Of a stretch of DNA of 25,975 nucleotides, positions 16,131 to 23,773 are shown in pieces; the stretch's first letter is position 1; each line of letters opens with the position of its first letter. The translations under genes and the position numbers were made by a program. Source of the DNA: Alphaproteobacteria bacterium UBA1303 (GTDB lineage Bacteria; Pseudomonadota; Alphaproteobacteria; Micropepsales; Micropepsaceae); the NCBI GenBank assembly GCA_002307315.1, contig DBTZ01000011.1, forward strand, positions 1 to 25,975, written 5' to 3'. The notes beneath the pieces are model-generated. The model ran no database searches. It was not told the origin of the DNA and saw nothing but the letters and a program-made list of their open reading frames with translations.

Positions 16131-16221
16131 GTCATGGCCCGCGAATTGTTTAGCCCGGATAGATCACCGACAGGTGTTCGGGGACATATGTCCCCAGACT
16201 GAACATTTTGCGGGCCATGAC
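16131..16221. repeat. Inverted-repeat element with central palindrome
   Basis: Perfect 12-bp inverted arms, GTCATGGCCCGC at 16131-16142 and GCGGGCCATGAC at 16210-16221, bracket 67 bp. Inside lies the perfect 16-bp palindrome GGGGACATATGTCCCC at 16180-16195, itself flanked by TGTTC and GAACA. It encodes nothing. It could be a miniature inverted-repeat element, an insertion-sequence remnant or a structured site. Confidence 0.6.
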
Positions 16222-16303
16222 ACCGAGGGGATAAGAAACGCCAGGCTTGTGGCGAATCCGGCTATTATCCCCTTACCTTCGGACTGAGCAAATATTCCGC
16301 CGC

Positions 16304-16407
16304 TAGAGCGACGGACGTTCAAACGCGGTCAGTCCATCGCTCTAGCTCTTTGTTTTGTCGCAACTTTACGCGCAAAACCGATTCCACTTTTACGCTCGTT
16401 GCTCTAG
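16304..16407 (+). repeat. Two-hairpin dispersed repeat, copy 3
   Basis: Exactly 104 bp, like copy 1. Hairpin 1 pairs TAGAGCGACGGAC with GTCCATCGCTCTA (one C:A mismatch). Hairpin 2 pairs GCAAC with GTTGC and GCGcAAAA with TTTTaCGC around CCGATTCCAC. It ends in CTCTAG and sits just downstream of the Fic gene, where it may have cut a small gene short. Confidence 0.75.
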
Positions 16408-16476
16408 AGTAGTGGGGAAATCAGCATCGATAACCAACCGCCCTGAAAGTTGGTCAAACTCGCATGTGATGCGCAT
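16390..16476 (-). CDS. Possible truncated small gene after fic
   Basis: An ATG at 16476, four bases after the Fic stop codon with AAGG immediately ahead, opens a 28-residue frame (MRITCEFDQLSGRLVIDADF...). It reads protein-like until about 16408, where the dispersed repeat begins, and then stops within the repeat at 16390-16392. It may be the remains of a gene that was co-transcribed with fic and cut by repeat insertion. Too short to be sure. Confidence 0.25.
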   Translation of the reverse strand: MRITCEFDQLSGRLVIDADFPTTLEQRA

Positions 16477-16480
16477 CGCC

Positions 16481-17665
16481 TTAGCGCCCGGTCTCAAACG
16501 GTTGAGCGCCGTCACTTAAAATATCGAGATAAGCACGGTAGGCATAAACCCGGCCGCGCTGTTTCCCGCTTATCTCTTCCACGATTCCAAGACGAACCAA
16601 CGCGTCTAGCGCGGCATTGATCGTCGGCTTGGTCAGATGTGTCCATTCAACGGCCTTGGCTGTAGTCACGAATGGGCTGGTTTGCATCATTTCATGCAAG
16701 CGAAGCACCGATCCGACGCGCTCGGCGGATTCGGTAATCCGTTCGCGATCCGCCTTGAATAGGGCAACGATACGCATGGCGCTTTCAAACGCTTGATTGG
16801 CCGTTTCGGTTACGCCTTCGAGAAAGAAATCTAGCCAAGCTTCCCAGGCACCGCGCTCCCGAACCTCCTGCAAGAGGCGGTAGTAGTCGGCTCTGTTCGA
16901 TTTGAAATAGAGGCTGAGATAGAGAAGCGGCTCCTGAAGCACCTTCAGCGAACAGAGGTAAAGCGTAATCAAGAGCCGTCCGAGGCGACCGTTACCGTCT
17001 AAAAACGGATGGATGGTTTCAAACTGGACATGGATCAGCGCGGCTTTGATAAGTGGGGGAAGTTCCGGCGTCTCGATGTGGATGAATTTCTCCAGCGCGT
17101 CGAGGCACGGCATAAGCTCGTTTATCGGCGGGGGGACGTAGGCGGCGTTACCGGGTCGCGTTCCACCGATCCAGTTTTGCGATGTGCGAAACTCTCCCGG
17201 CGCTTTGGATTGTCCTCGCCCGCTGTGAAGCAGGTGCTCGTGCAATTCGCGCATGAGACGGAGCGAAATCGGCAGGTCATTGATCCGGCTCAGGCCGTAC
17301 ATCATCGCATCGACGTAATTCGAGACCTCGCGGACATCGTCGATGGGTTCTCCTGCCGTCGCGTCGGTCTCAAAGCGGAGAAAATCTGTCAGCGTGGATT
17401 GCGTGCCTTCGATCTGCGAAGAAAGGACGGCCTCTTTGCGGACGTACATATAAAGAAAGAGGGCTTTATCGGGCAGAAGCGTGTTAATCCCGTCCAGCCG
17501 ACCGACTGCACGGTCGGCAGCTCCTAGCTTCGACAGCAATCTATCAATGGCGATTGGTGGTGATGGCGGCAGCGGCGGAGGCACGAAGGCGCGAACCCGT
17601 TCGTCTCCGAACGCGGTTTCGATGTACCGGCCAAGCCGCTGATTGGTTGTCTCAGCATTTGTCAT
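16481..17665 (-). CDS. Fic-family protein (AMPylase-type, class II)
   Basis: A 394-residue protein of the Fic family, which mostly transfer AMP from ATP to target proteins. An N-terminal Fic_N-like domain contains SSQIEG near residues 82-87, matching the (S/T)xxxE(G/N) inhibitory motif of class II Fic enzymes. The active site HPFLDGNGRLGR is canonical, at about residues 216-227. The C-terminal 80 residues look like a winged helix (TTAKAVEWTHLTKPTINAALDALVRLGIVEE). This resembles Shewanella SoFic-type proteins; the target is unknown. The ATG at 17665 lacks a strong ribosome site. No antitoxin-like partner is visible, consistent with self-inhibition. Confidence 0.93.
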   Translation of the reverse strand: MTNAETTNQRLGRYIETAFGDERVRAFVPPPLPPSPPIAIDRLLSKLGAADRAVGRLDGINTLLPDKALFLYMYVRKEAVLSSQIEGTQSTLTDFLRFETDATAGEPIDDVREVSNYVDAMMYGLSRINDLPISLRLMRELHEHLLHSGRGQSKAPGEFRTSQNWIGGTRPGNAAYVPPPINELMPCLDALEKFIHIETPELPPLIKAALIHVQFETIHPFLDGNGRLGRLLITLYLCSLKVLQEPLLYLSLYFKSNRADYYRLLQEVRERGAWEAWLDFFLEGVTETANQAFESAMRIVALFKADRERITESAERVGSVLRLHEMMQTSPFVTTAKAVEWTHLTKPTINAALDALVRLGIVEEISGKQRGRVYAYRAYLDILSDGAQPFETGR

Positions 17666-18001
17666 GCTTAATGGCTAGCGCCGGACTCGGGGCAAGTAAA
17701 GAAAAAAGAGGTTTCCTTTACTAGCGCAACGACTAAGGAAAGCTCCCTTTACTTAAGACGGCAGCAAAGCAAACCACTGGGAGGTGCAATCCAGTACCGT
17801 CAGTGCGCTGCAACATACTGGCTTGGTTGTACTTTCTGTGCTGCACCGCGTCTCACGGTAGAATACTTTTAACATATTTTTGCTATTATTAACGAATGAC
17901 AAAAGAAGCGCCACCGTGGGGGGGGGGGCGCTCTGCCACCACCGGCCGGAACGATTTTGTTGTACGCTGCCGATGGCCTGCCGAAGCGACAAAGCGCGTC
18001 T
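17666..18001. other. Intergenic region upstream of fic
   Basis: No gene is supported in these 336 bp. The part near fic holds two operator-like palindromes (17695-17753). The rest is moderately AT-rich with short inverted repeats (CCAGTA/TACTGG) and an 11-base G run at 17918-17928 within a GCGCC/GGCGC context. A 79-codon minus-strand frame here starts with TTG and has no protein-like features. Confidence 0.5.
17695..17753 (-). promoter_or_regulatory. Two AGTAAAGG palindromes, putative fic operator
   Basis: On the minus strand, leading into fic, a 22-bp imperfect palindrome (17732-17753) and a 28-bp palindrome with perfect 7-base arms AGTAAAG/CTTTACT (17695-17722) both begin AGTAAAGG. Their starts are 31 bp apart, about three helical turns, which suits two dimers on one DNA face. 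The C-terminal winged helix of the Fic protein is a candidate binder. Confidence 0.5.
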
Positions 18002-18919
18002 TTACTTCTTCTCGTTCACCGACTCGGTGCCGGTGATGATGGCGGTGCGGAGTTGATCGGACACGTCGCTCATGCCGCCCGGGGCATGGGGAATTAAGAT
18101 CACCTTGCTGTTCGCCGAGATGCCGACCTCTTTCAAGGTGTCGAAGTATTGCGTCATCAGCACCAGGTTGAGCACCTCGTGTTCGCTGACGCCGCCGATC
18201 TTGTCGGTGAAGGCGGCGATGGATTCGCGCAAGCCGTCGACGATGGCGCGGCGCTGCTTGGCGATACCTTCGCCTTGCAGCCGCTTGGATTCGGCTTCGG
18301 CCTCGGCGTTCTTGACCACCAGGATTTTGCCGGCCTCGCCCTTGGCGGCGGCGGCATCCTGCAGGCGGCGCTGGGTCTGAATTTCGTTCATCGCCGCCTT
18401 GACGTTGTCGGCGGGGTTGACGTCGGTCACCAGGGCGTTGGGAATCTCGAAGCCGTAGATTTTCATCGACACATCGAGTTCGGATTTTACCGCGGTGCCG
18501 ATGTCGTCCTTCTTTTCGAACACCTCGTCGAGGTTCATCTTCGGCACCTTGGCGCGCACCACGTCGAGCACGTAGGATTTGATCTGCTCCTCGTGGTCGT
18601 CCAGCTTGTAAAAGGAGTCCGCCTCGCTGCCGGCCACTACGCGGTACTGCACGGCGACCAGAAGTTTGACGAAGACGTTGTCCTGGGTCTTGGTCTCGAC
18701 CTCGACCAAAAGCTGCTGCACCCGCAACGACACCCGCGCCACCACGGCATCGACGAAGGGGATCTTGAAGCGAAGGCCGGGATGGGCGGTGCGGACGTAT
18801 TTGCCGAACCGTTCGACGATGGCACTGGTCTGCTGCTTGACGGTGAAGACCGTCGCCATGACGGTAATGACGGCGAAGAAGACGACGGCGATCAGGCCGA
18901 TAAGGCCGAAATTTTCCAT
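18002..18919 (-). CDS. SPFH/Band 7 membrane protein, HIR-like
   Basis: A 305-residue protein with one N-terminal membrane helix (about residues 5-25) and a prohibitin/stomatin (SPFH) domain. It scaffolds membrane microdomains or protease complexes in related families. The sequence follows plant hypersensitive-induced-reaction proteins closely: SLRVQQLLVEVETKTQDNVFV, AFYKL-like SFYKL, YVLDVVRAKVPKMNLDEVFE, QRRAIVDGLR, MTQYFDTLKEVG and SKVILIPHAPGG. The AEAEAESKRLQGEG stretch is a coiled coil. I chose ATG 18919, with AAAGGT ten bases upstream. It follows aroC by 53 bp on the same strand. Confidence 0.9.
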   Translation of the reverse strand: MENFGLIGLIAVVFFAVITVMATVFTVKQQTSAIVERFGKYVRTAHPGLRFKIPFVDAVVARVSLRVQQLLVEVETKTQDNVFVKLLVAVQYRVVAGSEADSFYKLDDHEEQIKSYVLDVVRAKVPKMNLDEVFEKKDDIGTAVKSELDVSMKIYGFEIPNALVTDVNPADNVKAAMNEIQTQRRLQDAAAAKGEAGKILVVKNAEAEAESKRLQGEGIAKQRRAIVDGLRESIAAFTDKIGGVSEHEVLNLVLMTQYFDTLKEVGISANSKVILIPHAPGGMSDVSDQLRTAIITGTESVNEKK

Positions 18920-18972
18920 GACGGTGTACCTTTCGAAGGTGTTGTCTCTACCCGGCCAAAGCGCCCGTTGCG

Positions 18973-20073
18973 CTATCCGCATTGCCCGCGGTGGCGGAGC
19001 GCATGATCGGCAAGCACGAGCGCCAGCATGGCTTCGCCCACCGGCACCGCCCTTATGCCCACGCAAGGGTCGTGACGCCCCTTGGTGGTTATATCGGCAT
19101 CGTGCCCCGATATATCAATGGTTCGCCGGGGAATAAGGATCGAAGAGGTCGGTTTGACCGCAAACCGCGCCACGATGTCCTGGCCGGTGGAGATGCCGCC
19201 CAAAATGCCGCCGGCGTGGTTGGACAAAAACTTAGGCTGGCCTTTGCGACCCTGTCGCATTTCGTCGGCGTTTTCCTCGCCGCTCAAAGCCGCCGCGGCA
19301 AAGCCTTCGCCGATCTCTACCGCCTTGACCGCATTGATGCCCATCAAGGCGGCGGCGATGTCGGCGTCGAGCTTGCCGTAGAGCGGCGCACCCAGCCCGG
19401 CGGGAAGGCCGGTTGCCGCCAGTTCTACCACCGCGCCGACCGACGATCCCTTTTTGCGGATGGTTTCGAGATACTCGGTCCATTTCGCAACGGCGCTCGG
19501 ATCGGGGCAGGCGAGGGGATTGTTCGCCACTTCGCCCCATTGCCATTTCTTGCGGTCGATGCCGTGGACCCCGAGTTGGACCATCGCCCCGCGCACCTGG
19601 AATTTCTGGTAAAGCGAGGTCAGCACCTTCTTGGCCACCGCGCCCGCCGCCACCCGCGAGGCGGTTTCGCGTGCGCTCGAGCGCCCGCCGCCGCGATAGT
19701 CGCGCACCCCGTATTTGGCGAAATAGGCGAAGTCGGCATGGCCGGGGCGGAACTTGTCGCGGATGTCGCCGTAATCCTTGGAGCGATGGTCGGTGTTTTC
19801 GATCAATAGCGCGATCGGCGTGCCGGTGGTGACCTGCGCGTCCATCCGTTCGTCCTGGAATACGCCGGAAAGGATGCGCACCCGGTCGGCCTCGCGCCGC
19901 TGGGTGACGAATTTCGAGCCGCCGGGCTTGCGGCGGTCGAGATCGACCTGGATGTCGGCCTCGCTAAGCGCGATGCCGGGCGGGCAGCCGTCGATCACGC
20001 AGCCGATGGCCGGCCCGTGGCTTTCGCCGAAGGTAGTGACGCGGAAAAGTTGCCCGAAGGTATTGAACGACAT
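18973..20073 (-). CDS. aroC: Chorismate synthase
   Basis: A 366-residue FMN-dependent enzyme converting EPSP to chorismate, the last step of the shikimate pathway begun in part by aroA of this window. The signatures are all present: GESHGPAIGCVIDG near the N-terminus, YRGGGRSSARETASRVAAGA in the middle, and GRHDPCVGIRAVPV near the C-terminus. Chorismate feeds the trp genes. It lies downstream of fabI in the same direction, but two tandem repeat copies (20121-20321) separate them. Confidence 0.98.
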   Translation of the reverse strand: MSFNTFGQLFRVTTFGESHGPAIGCVIDGCPPGIALSEADIQVDLDRRKPGGSKFVTQRREADRVRILSGVFQDERMDAQVTTGTPIALLIENTDHRSKDYGDIRDKFRPGHADFAYFAKYGVRDYRGGGRSSARETASRVAAGAVAKKVLTSLYQKFQVRGAMVQLGVHGIDRKKWQWGEVANNPLACPDPSAVAKWTEYLETIRKKGSSVGAVVELAATGLPAGLGAPLYGKLDADIAAALMGINAVKAVEIGEGFAAAALSGEENADEMRQGRKGQPKFLSNHAGGILGGISTGQDIVARFAVKPTSSILIPRRTIDISGHDADITTKGRHDPCVGIRAVPVGEAMLALVLADHALRHRGQCG

Positions 20074-20120
20074 GGCGGCCTCGTGAATCCGATGCCGCCA
20101 TTATGCCGATAATTCCATGT

Positions 20121-20220
20121 AAGAGCAAAACGCCTTCGGAACCGATATGAGATTTGCTCTATGTCCTTTTGCGCAACTTTCCGCGCAAAACCGGTTCCCA
20201 CTTTTGCGCCCGTTGCGCTA
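20121..20220 (+). repeat. Two-hairpin dispersed repeat, copy 4
   Basis: Hairpin 1 ends are AGAGCAAA/TTTGCTCT. Hairpin 2 pairs GCGCAAC with GTTGCGC and GCGCAAAA with TTTTGCGC, both perfect, around CCGGTTCCCAC. It lies between fabI and aroC and is followed directly by copy 5. Confidence 0.75.
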
Positions 20221-20321
20221 CGGCCAATTCCGGTCATTAAGAACCGTAATTGGCTGTAGCTTTCTTTGTTGCCGCGCATTTTTGCGGCGAACCGGATTCC
20301 ACTTCGCCGGAATGCACTCTA
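20218..20321 (+). repeat. Two-hairpin dispersed repeat, copy 5
   Basis: Hairpin 1 pairs CTACGGCCAATT with AATTGGCTGTAG (G.T at one position) and extends inward. Hairpin 2 pairs GGCGAA with TTCGCC around CCGGATTCCAC. It is in tandem with copy 4, sharing the CTA junction. Its final CTA (20319-20321) is the complement of the fabI stop codon TAG, so the repeat runs to the end of fabI. Confidence 0.75.
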
Positions 20322-21140
20322 CTCGCCGTTTTTCTTCACCGCGATGTCGGGGGCGTCCTCGGCCTTCATACCGACGACATGGTAGCCGGCATCGACGTGG
20401 ACGCACTCGCCGGTGACCGCGGTGCCAAGGTCGGAGAGCAGGAACAGCGCGGCGTTGCCCACCTCGCCGGTGGTGACGGTGCGGCGCAAGGGGGCGTTGT
20501 ATTCGTTCCATTTGAGGATCAGGCGGAAGTCGCCGATGCCGGAGGCGGCCAGCGTCTTGATCGGCCCGGCCGAAATCGCATTGACCCGGATCGCCTGCTT
20601 GCCGAGGTCTTCGGCCAAGTACCGCACCGAGGCCTCCAAGGCCGCCTTGGCGACCCCCATCACGTTATAATGCGGCATCACCTTTTCGGCGCCGTAATAG
20701 GTGAGGGTCAAAAGCGAGCCGCCGTTCTTCATCAGCTTTTCCGCCCGCTGGGCCACCGCGGTCAACGAATAGCAGGAGATGTTCATGGTCATGGCGAAGT
20801 TGTCCGCCGTGGTGTCGACGAAGCGGCCCTTGAGCTGCTCCTTGTCGGAGAAGGCGACGGCATGAACCACGAAGTCCAGCGAATCCCACACCTTGCCCAG
20901 CTCGGCGAAGGCGGCATCGAGCGAGGCCGGATCGGTCACGTCGCAATCGACTAGAGCGGCGGGCTGCAACGGCGCGGTCAGCGGCACCACCCGCTTCTTG
21001 AAGGTTTCGCCCTGATAGCTGAAGGCCAATTCGGCGCCGGCCGCGTGCAGAGCTTGGGCGATTCCCCAGGCGATGGAGCGATCATTGGCGACTCCCATGA
21101 TCAAGCCGCGCTTGCCCTTCATCAGCCCTTCGAACGCCAT
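20319..21140 (-). CDS. fabI: Enoyl-[acyl-carrier-protein] reductase (NADH)
   Basis: A 273-residue short-chain-dehydrogenase-like enzyme completing each round of fatty-acid elongation. The cofactor loop is GVANDRSIAWGIA at the N-terminus; the catalytic pair is Tyr158 and Lys165 (Y-x6-K in YNVMGVAK), with Tyr148 also conserved; TLAASGIGDF is the substrate loop. I chose ATG 21140 because AAGGAGAGACAA precedes it; an in-frame extension to 21197 is not family-like. AccD, in the same pathway, is also in the window. The C-terminal end GMKAEDAPDIAVKKNGE is slightly long. Confidence 0.97.
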   Translation of the reverse strand: MAFEGLMKGKRGLIMGVANDRSIAWGIAQALHAAGAELAFSYQGETFKKRVVPLTAPLQPAALVDCDVTDPASLDAAFAELGKVWDSLDFVVHAVAFSDKEQLKGRFVDTTADNFAMTMNISCYSLTAVAQRAEKLMKNGGSLLTLTYYGAEKVMPHYNVMGVAKAALEASVRYLAEDLGKQAIRVNAISAGPIKTLAASGIGDFRLILKWNEYNAPLRRTVTTGEVGNAALFLLSDLGTAVTGECVHVDAGYHVVGMKAEDAPDIAVKKNGE

Positions 21141-21507
21141 TTGTCTCTCCTTGCGATTTCTCGATGCTGACATGGCGCGAACGGCGGCGAAAATCAAGAA
21201 AAGATGACGTAAGGTAATATCTGCCGGTATGTATGCTGAAAATTGATCGTAAACGTAATTTCTATCACGAGTAGAATATGTGTATTTTTAGTCCGTAGGT
21301 GCTCCGGCCCGGTTGTGCGGGGTGTTCTTTCAATACCCTCCTTTAAGCAATTTTCGGATAAATTCAGCCGGGGTTCTGTCCGAAACTGGCCTTGAGGCCG
21401 CTTTCGGGCCGGCGAAAGATCGAATAGCGATGATGTTCTTTGCCCATCGACGTCCAAACGGCCTTCGCTCCGGTGGCTTGTCCGGCCGACGGGCTAACGA
21501 GCTTTCG
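21141..21507. other. Divergent intergenic region fabI / CHASE3 gene
   Basis: This 367-bp region must hold the fabI promoter and that of the rightward gene. A stretch around 21200-21300 is AT-rich. No terminator, RNA gene or convincing promoter pair stands out. In-frame ATGs at 21313, 21430 and 21433 could lengthen the CHASE3 gene leftwards. Confidence 0.45.
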
Positions 21508-22188
21508 ATGTTATCGAATGCCGGCTTCGTCGGGACGATCTACCGTCATGTCCATAAGGGACATTTCCGTTCCGCCGGGACGCAGATTCTGATCGTCGCC
21601 ATCGTGCTGCTGGTGGCGGGAATGGTCATGTTCAACGCCAATGTCGCCGAACTGCAAAGGCAACATGTCCAGGTGCAGCATACCAACGCCATGCTGCTGC
21701 AATTGGCCGAGGTCGACAACGGTATCGTCGGCGTCGAATTCTCCGTACGCGGATTGGCGCTGACCAACCGGCCGGAATATACGGTGTATTACGGTTTCTC
21801 GCGGCGGGCCTTGGTGAAGGCCGAGACGGCATTGGACAAGCTGCTGGCCGGCGACGCCGACGATATGCGGCTGTTTTATGCGCTGAAGACCCAGCTCGAC
21901 CGGCGGCTGACGTATTTCGATACGGTGTCGCGGCGCGGTGCGCCCGCCGAGGTGGCGCAAATCATCATCCGGCCGGAGGTGCGCCAGACCCGTTTCGTCG
22001 CGCAATCCATCGTCCAAAAGCTGCGCCTGCGGATGCTGCAACGGCTGGATGCGCAGGAGCAGGCCGCAGAGAAGGCGGCCAGACGAACCAACCGCCAAGC
22101 CGTCGCCATCATCGGATCGGCGTTTCTGCTGGTGATGTTGGGTCTGTTTCTGGCGCAAGGGCAGTCGGACCATCGCCGCGCCGGATAG
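21508..22188 (+). CDS. Membrane protein with CHASE3-like sensor domain, no output domain
   Basis: About 226 residues if started at ATG 21508; upstream in-frame ATGs at 21430/21433 and 21313 would add up to 65 residues. A first membrane helix (QILIVAIVLLVAGMVMF) is followed by an extracytoplasmic helical domain with CHASE3-like features (LAEVDNGIVGVEFSVRGLAL, then TVYYGFSRRALVKAE), and a second membrane helix (AVAIIGSAFLLVMLGLFLA) close to the C-terminus. CHASE3 domains sense unknown signals for kinases and cyclases; here nothing follows the second helix. It is either a truncated receptor or a stand-alone partner. It converges on the DnaJ gene with a 16-bp gap. Confidence 0.7.
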   Translation: MLSNAGFVGTIYRHVHKGHFRSAGTQILIVAIVLLVAGMVMFNANVAELQRQHVQVQHTNAMLLQLAEVDNGIVGVEFSVRGLALTNRPEYTVYYGFSRRALVKAETALDKLLAGDADDMRLFYALKTQLDRRLTYFDTVSRRGAPAEVAQIIIRPEVRQTRFVAQSIVQKLRLRMLQRLDAQEQAAEKAARRTNRQAVAIIGSAFLLVMLGLFLAQGQSDHRRAG

Positions 22189-22204
22189 CGCTGCCGGGCG
22201 ACGA

Positions 22205-23134
22205 TCACGTCCGCCGCGGATCGTATTCGTTTTTCCAGTGTTCGACGAACCGTTTGAGATCCGCATCGGCGGCGCCCGGCAGCGTCACCATCAGCCGGAC
22301 ATGAAGATCGCCCGCCGCCTCGCCGTCGTGGGCAGGCAGGCCCTTGCCCTTGAGCCGCAGCACCGTGCCGGAATTCGCTCCCGGCGGCACCGTGAGATAC
22401 ACTACGCCCGACAGGGTCTCGACCGGCACCTTGCCGCCCAGCACCGCCTCTTTGAGGCTGACGGCCAGATCGGTCTTCAGATTGCGCCCCTCGCAAGCGA
22501 ACCGCGCATCCGCCGCCACCGTCACCTGGATCAGCGCATCGCCCGCCGGGCCGCCGCCCATGCCCGGCGCGCCGCGGCCTTTGAGGCGGATGGTCTGTCC
22601 GTCCTTGAGACCGGCGGGAATTTTGACATTGACCTCTTCGCCGCCGGGAAGCCGGATGCGTTTGGTGCCGCCTTGCGCCGCTTCCGTGAGCCCGACGGTC
22701 AGTTTCAGATTGACATCCTGGCCGGCGGCGCGCGATCCGCGCCCCCGTCGGCCGCCGAGACCGCCCAGCAGATCGGCGAACAGATCCTCGGGCCGAAAGC
22801 CGGATTCGTCGCCGCGCGTCCCCCCGGTTCGGCCGCCCCAGGCGAAATTGAAGTCTTCCGGCCGGCCGCGGCCGAATGGATAGCCTTCGAAGCCACCCCT
22901 TGGTGCTCCGCCGCCCATATCGATGCCGCCGGCGTCGTATTCGGCGCGTTTCGTCTTGTCGCCGAGGATCTCGTAAGCCGCGCTGATTTCTTGGAAGCGC
23001 TTTTGCGCCGAGGCGCGTTGCGCCGGCGCGGCGGCGTCCGGGTGGTATTTCTTGGCAAGGTTCCGGAAGGCCTTTTTGATTTCGGCCTCGCCGGCGGTGC
23101 GGGAAACGCCCAAAGTTGCGTAAGGATCTTTCAT
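22205..23134 (-). CDS. DnaJ C-terminal / CbpA-type co-chaperone
   Basis: A 309-residue J-domain protein that would stimulate DnaK. The J domain (1-70) has HPD at 31-33. A Gly/Arg-rich linker (about 70-135) is followed by two DnaJ C-terminal substrate-binding sub-domains (NLKLTVGLTEAAQGGTKRI, and AVSLKEAVLGGKVPVETL). The Cys-rich zinc finger of true DnaJ is absent, so it is CbpA-like. AAGGGG precedes ATG 23134. It follows a Sel1 lipoprotein gene on the same strand by 35 bp. Confidence 0.93.
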   Translation of the reverse strand: MKDPYATLGVSRTAGEAEIKKAFRNLAKKYHPDAAAPAQRASAQKRFQEISAAYEILGDKTKRAEYDAGGIDMGGGAPRGGFEGYPFGRGRPEDFNFAWGGRTGGTRGDESGFRPEDLFADLLGGLGGRRGRGSRAAGQDVNLKLTVGLTEAAQGGTKRIRLPGGEEVNVKIPAGLKDGQTIRLKGRGAPGMGGGPAGDALIQVTVAADARFACEGRNLKTDLAVSLKEAVLGGKVPVETLSGVVYLTVPPGANSGTVLRLKGKGLPAHDGEAAGDLHVRLMVTLPGAADADLKRFVEHWKNEYDPRRT

Positions 23135-23169
23135 GGTACCCCTTATATAGGGATTCGCTCCTTGAGCTG

Positions 23170-23736
23170 TTAAGGGGGCGGCAAGGTCTTAAGCTTGTCG
23201 GCGGCGTCGGCATATCCGACGTCGGCGGCGATTTTATAGTATTTTTGGGCCAGGACGAGGTCGCGCGGTACGTCGGTGCCGGTTTCGTACAATCCGGCAA
23301 GCCGGTAGGCGGCGACGGGGTGGCCGGAGCCGGCCGCCTCGGTCAGCCAGAAGACGGCCTTTTCGACGTCCTTTTTTCCGGCTTCCCCGGTCAGGTACAT
23401 GTCGCCGAGATCGGCTTTGGCGGCAACCACGGCGAACACCGGCAGGTCGGTTTCGGCAACGGCAGCCATCAGTTTCAGGGCGGTTTCCGGGTCTTTTTTT
23501 ACCCCCTTGCCAACGCGGGTCATCATTGCCACGTTGCGCAAGGCGGCCAGATCGGCGTCGCGGATGCCGTCCCAGACGGTGTAGGCGGTGGAAAAATCGC
23601 CGGAATCGTAGGCCTTAAGGCCCTCGTCGAAGCGTTGCCTAACCTCCGCCGGATCGGTGGCGCAGGCGCCAAGCCCGAGCAGGCAGAGACCGAGGAGGGC
23701 GATGCGAAGTCCTTGCATACCCGTTTTTACCATCAT
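23170..23736 (-). CDS. Sel1-repeat lipoprotein
   Basis: A 188-residue exported lipoprotein. The N-terminus is a signal peptide ending in the lipobox LGLGAC with the lipidated Cys at 25. The mature part holds about three Sel1-like (TPR-type) repeats, such as GDMYLTGEAGKKDVEKAVFW and LAGLYETGTDVPRDLVLAQ. These usually mediate protein contacts in the envelope. Start codons at 23736 and 23733 are equivalent; an ATG at 23718 is a third option. It is divergent from pdxH with only 37 bp between them. Confidence 0.9.
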   Translation of the reverse strand: MMVKTGMQGLRIALLGLCLLGLGACATDPAEVRQRFDEGLKAYDSGDFSTAYTVWDGIRDADLAALRNVAMMTRVGKGVKKDPETALKLMAAVAETDLPVFAVVAAKADLGDMYLTGEAGKKDVEKAVFWLTEAAGSGHPVAAYRLAGLYETGTDVPRDLVLAQKYYKIAADVGYADAADKLKTLPPP

Positions 23737-23773
23737 TCTTTTTACGACGAAATGAAGATGCTATGCCTGAAAC

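Noticed and set aside
15701..16135. Several 60-100 codon frames on both strands
   Set aside because: They lie in repeat sequence, shift with it, and lack ribosome sites and protein-like composition.
17753..17992. 79-codon minus-strand frame
   Set aside because: TTG start without ribosome site, odd composition, and it runs through the G tract and into the fic operator region.
18973..20073. Long plus-strand frames opposite aroC and the SPFH gene
   Set aside because: Antisense shadows typical of GC-rich coding DNA; the minus-strand genes carry full family signatures.
21194..21457. 87-codon minus-strand frame upstream of fabI
   Set aside because: It lies in the AT-rich promoter region, has no ribosome site and resembles no protein.
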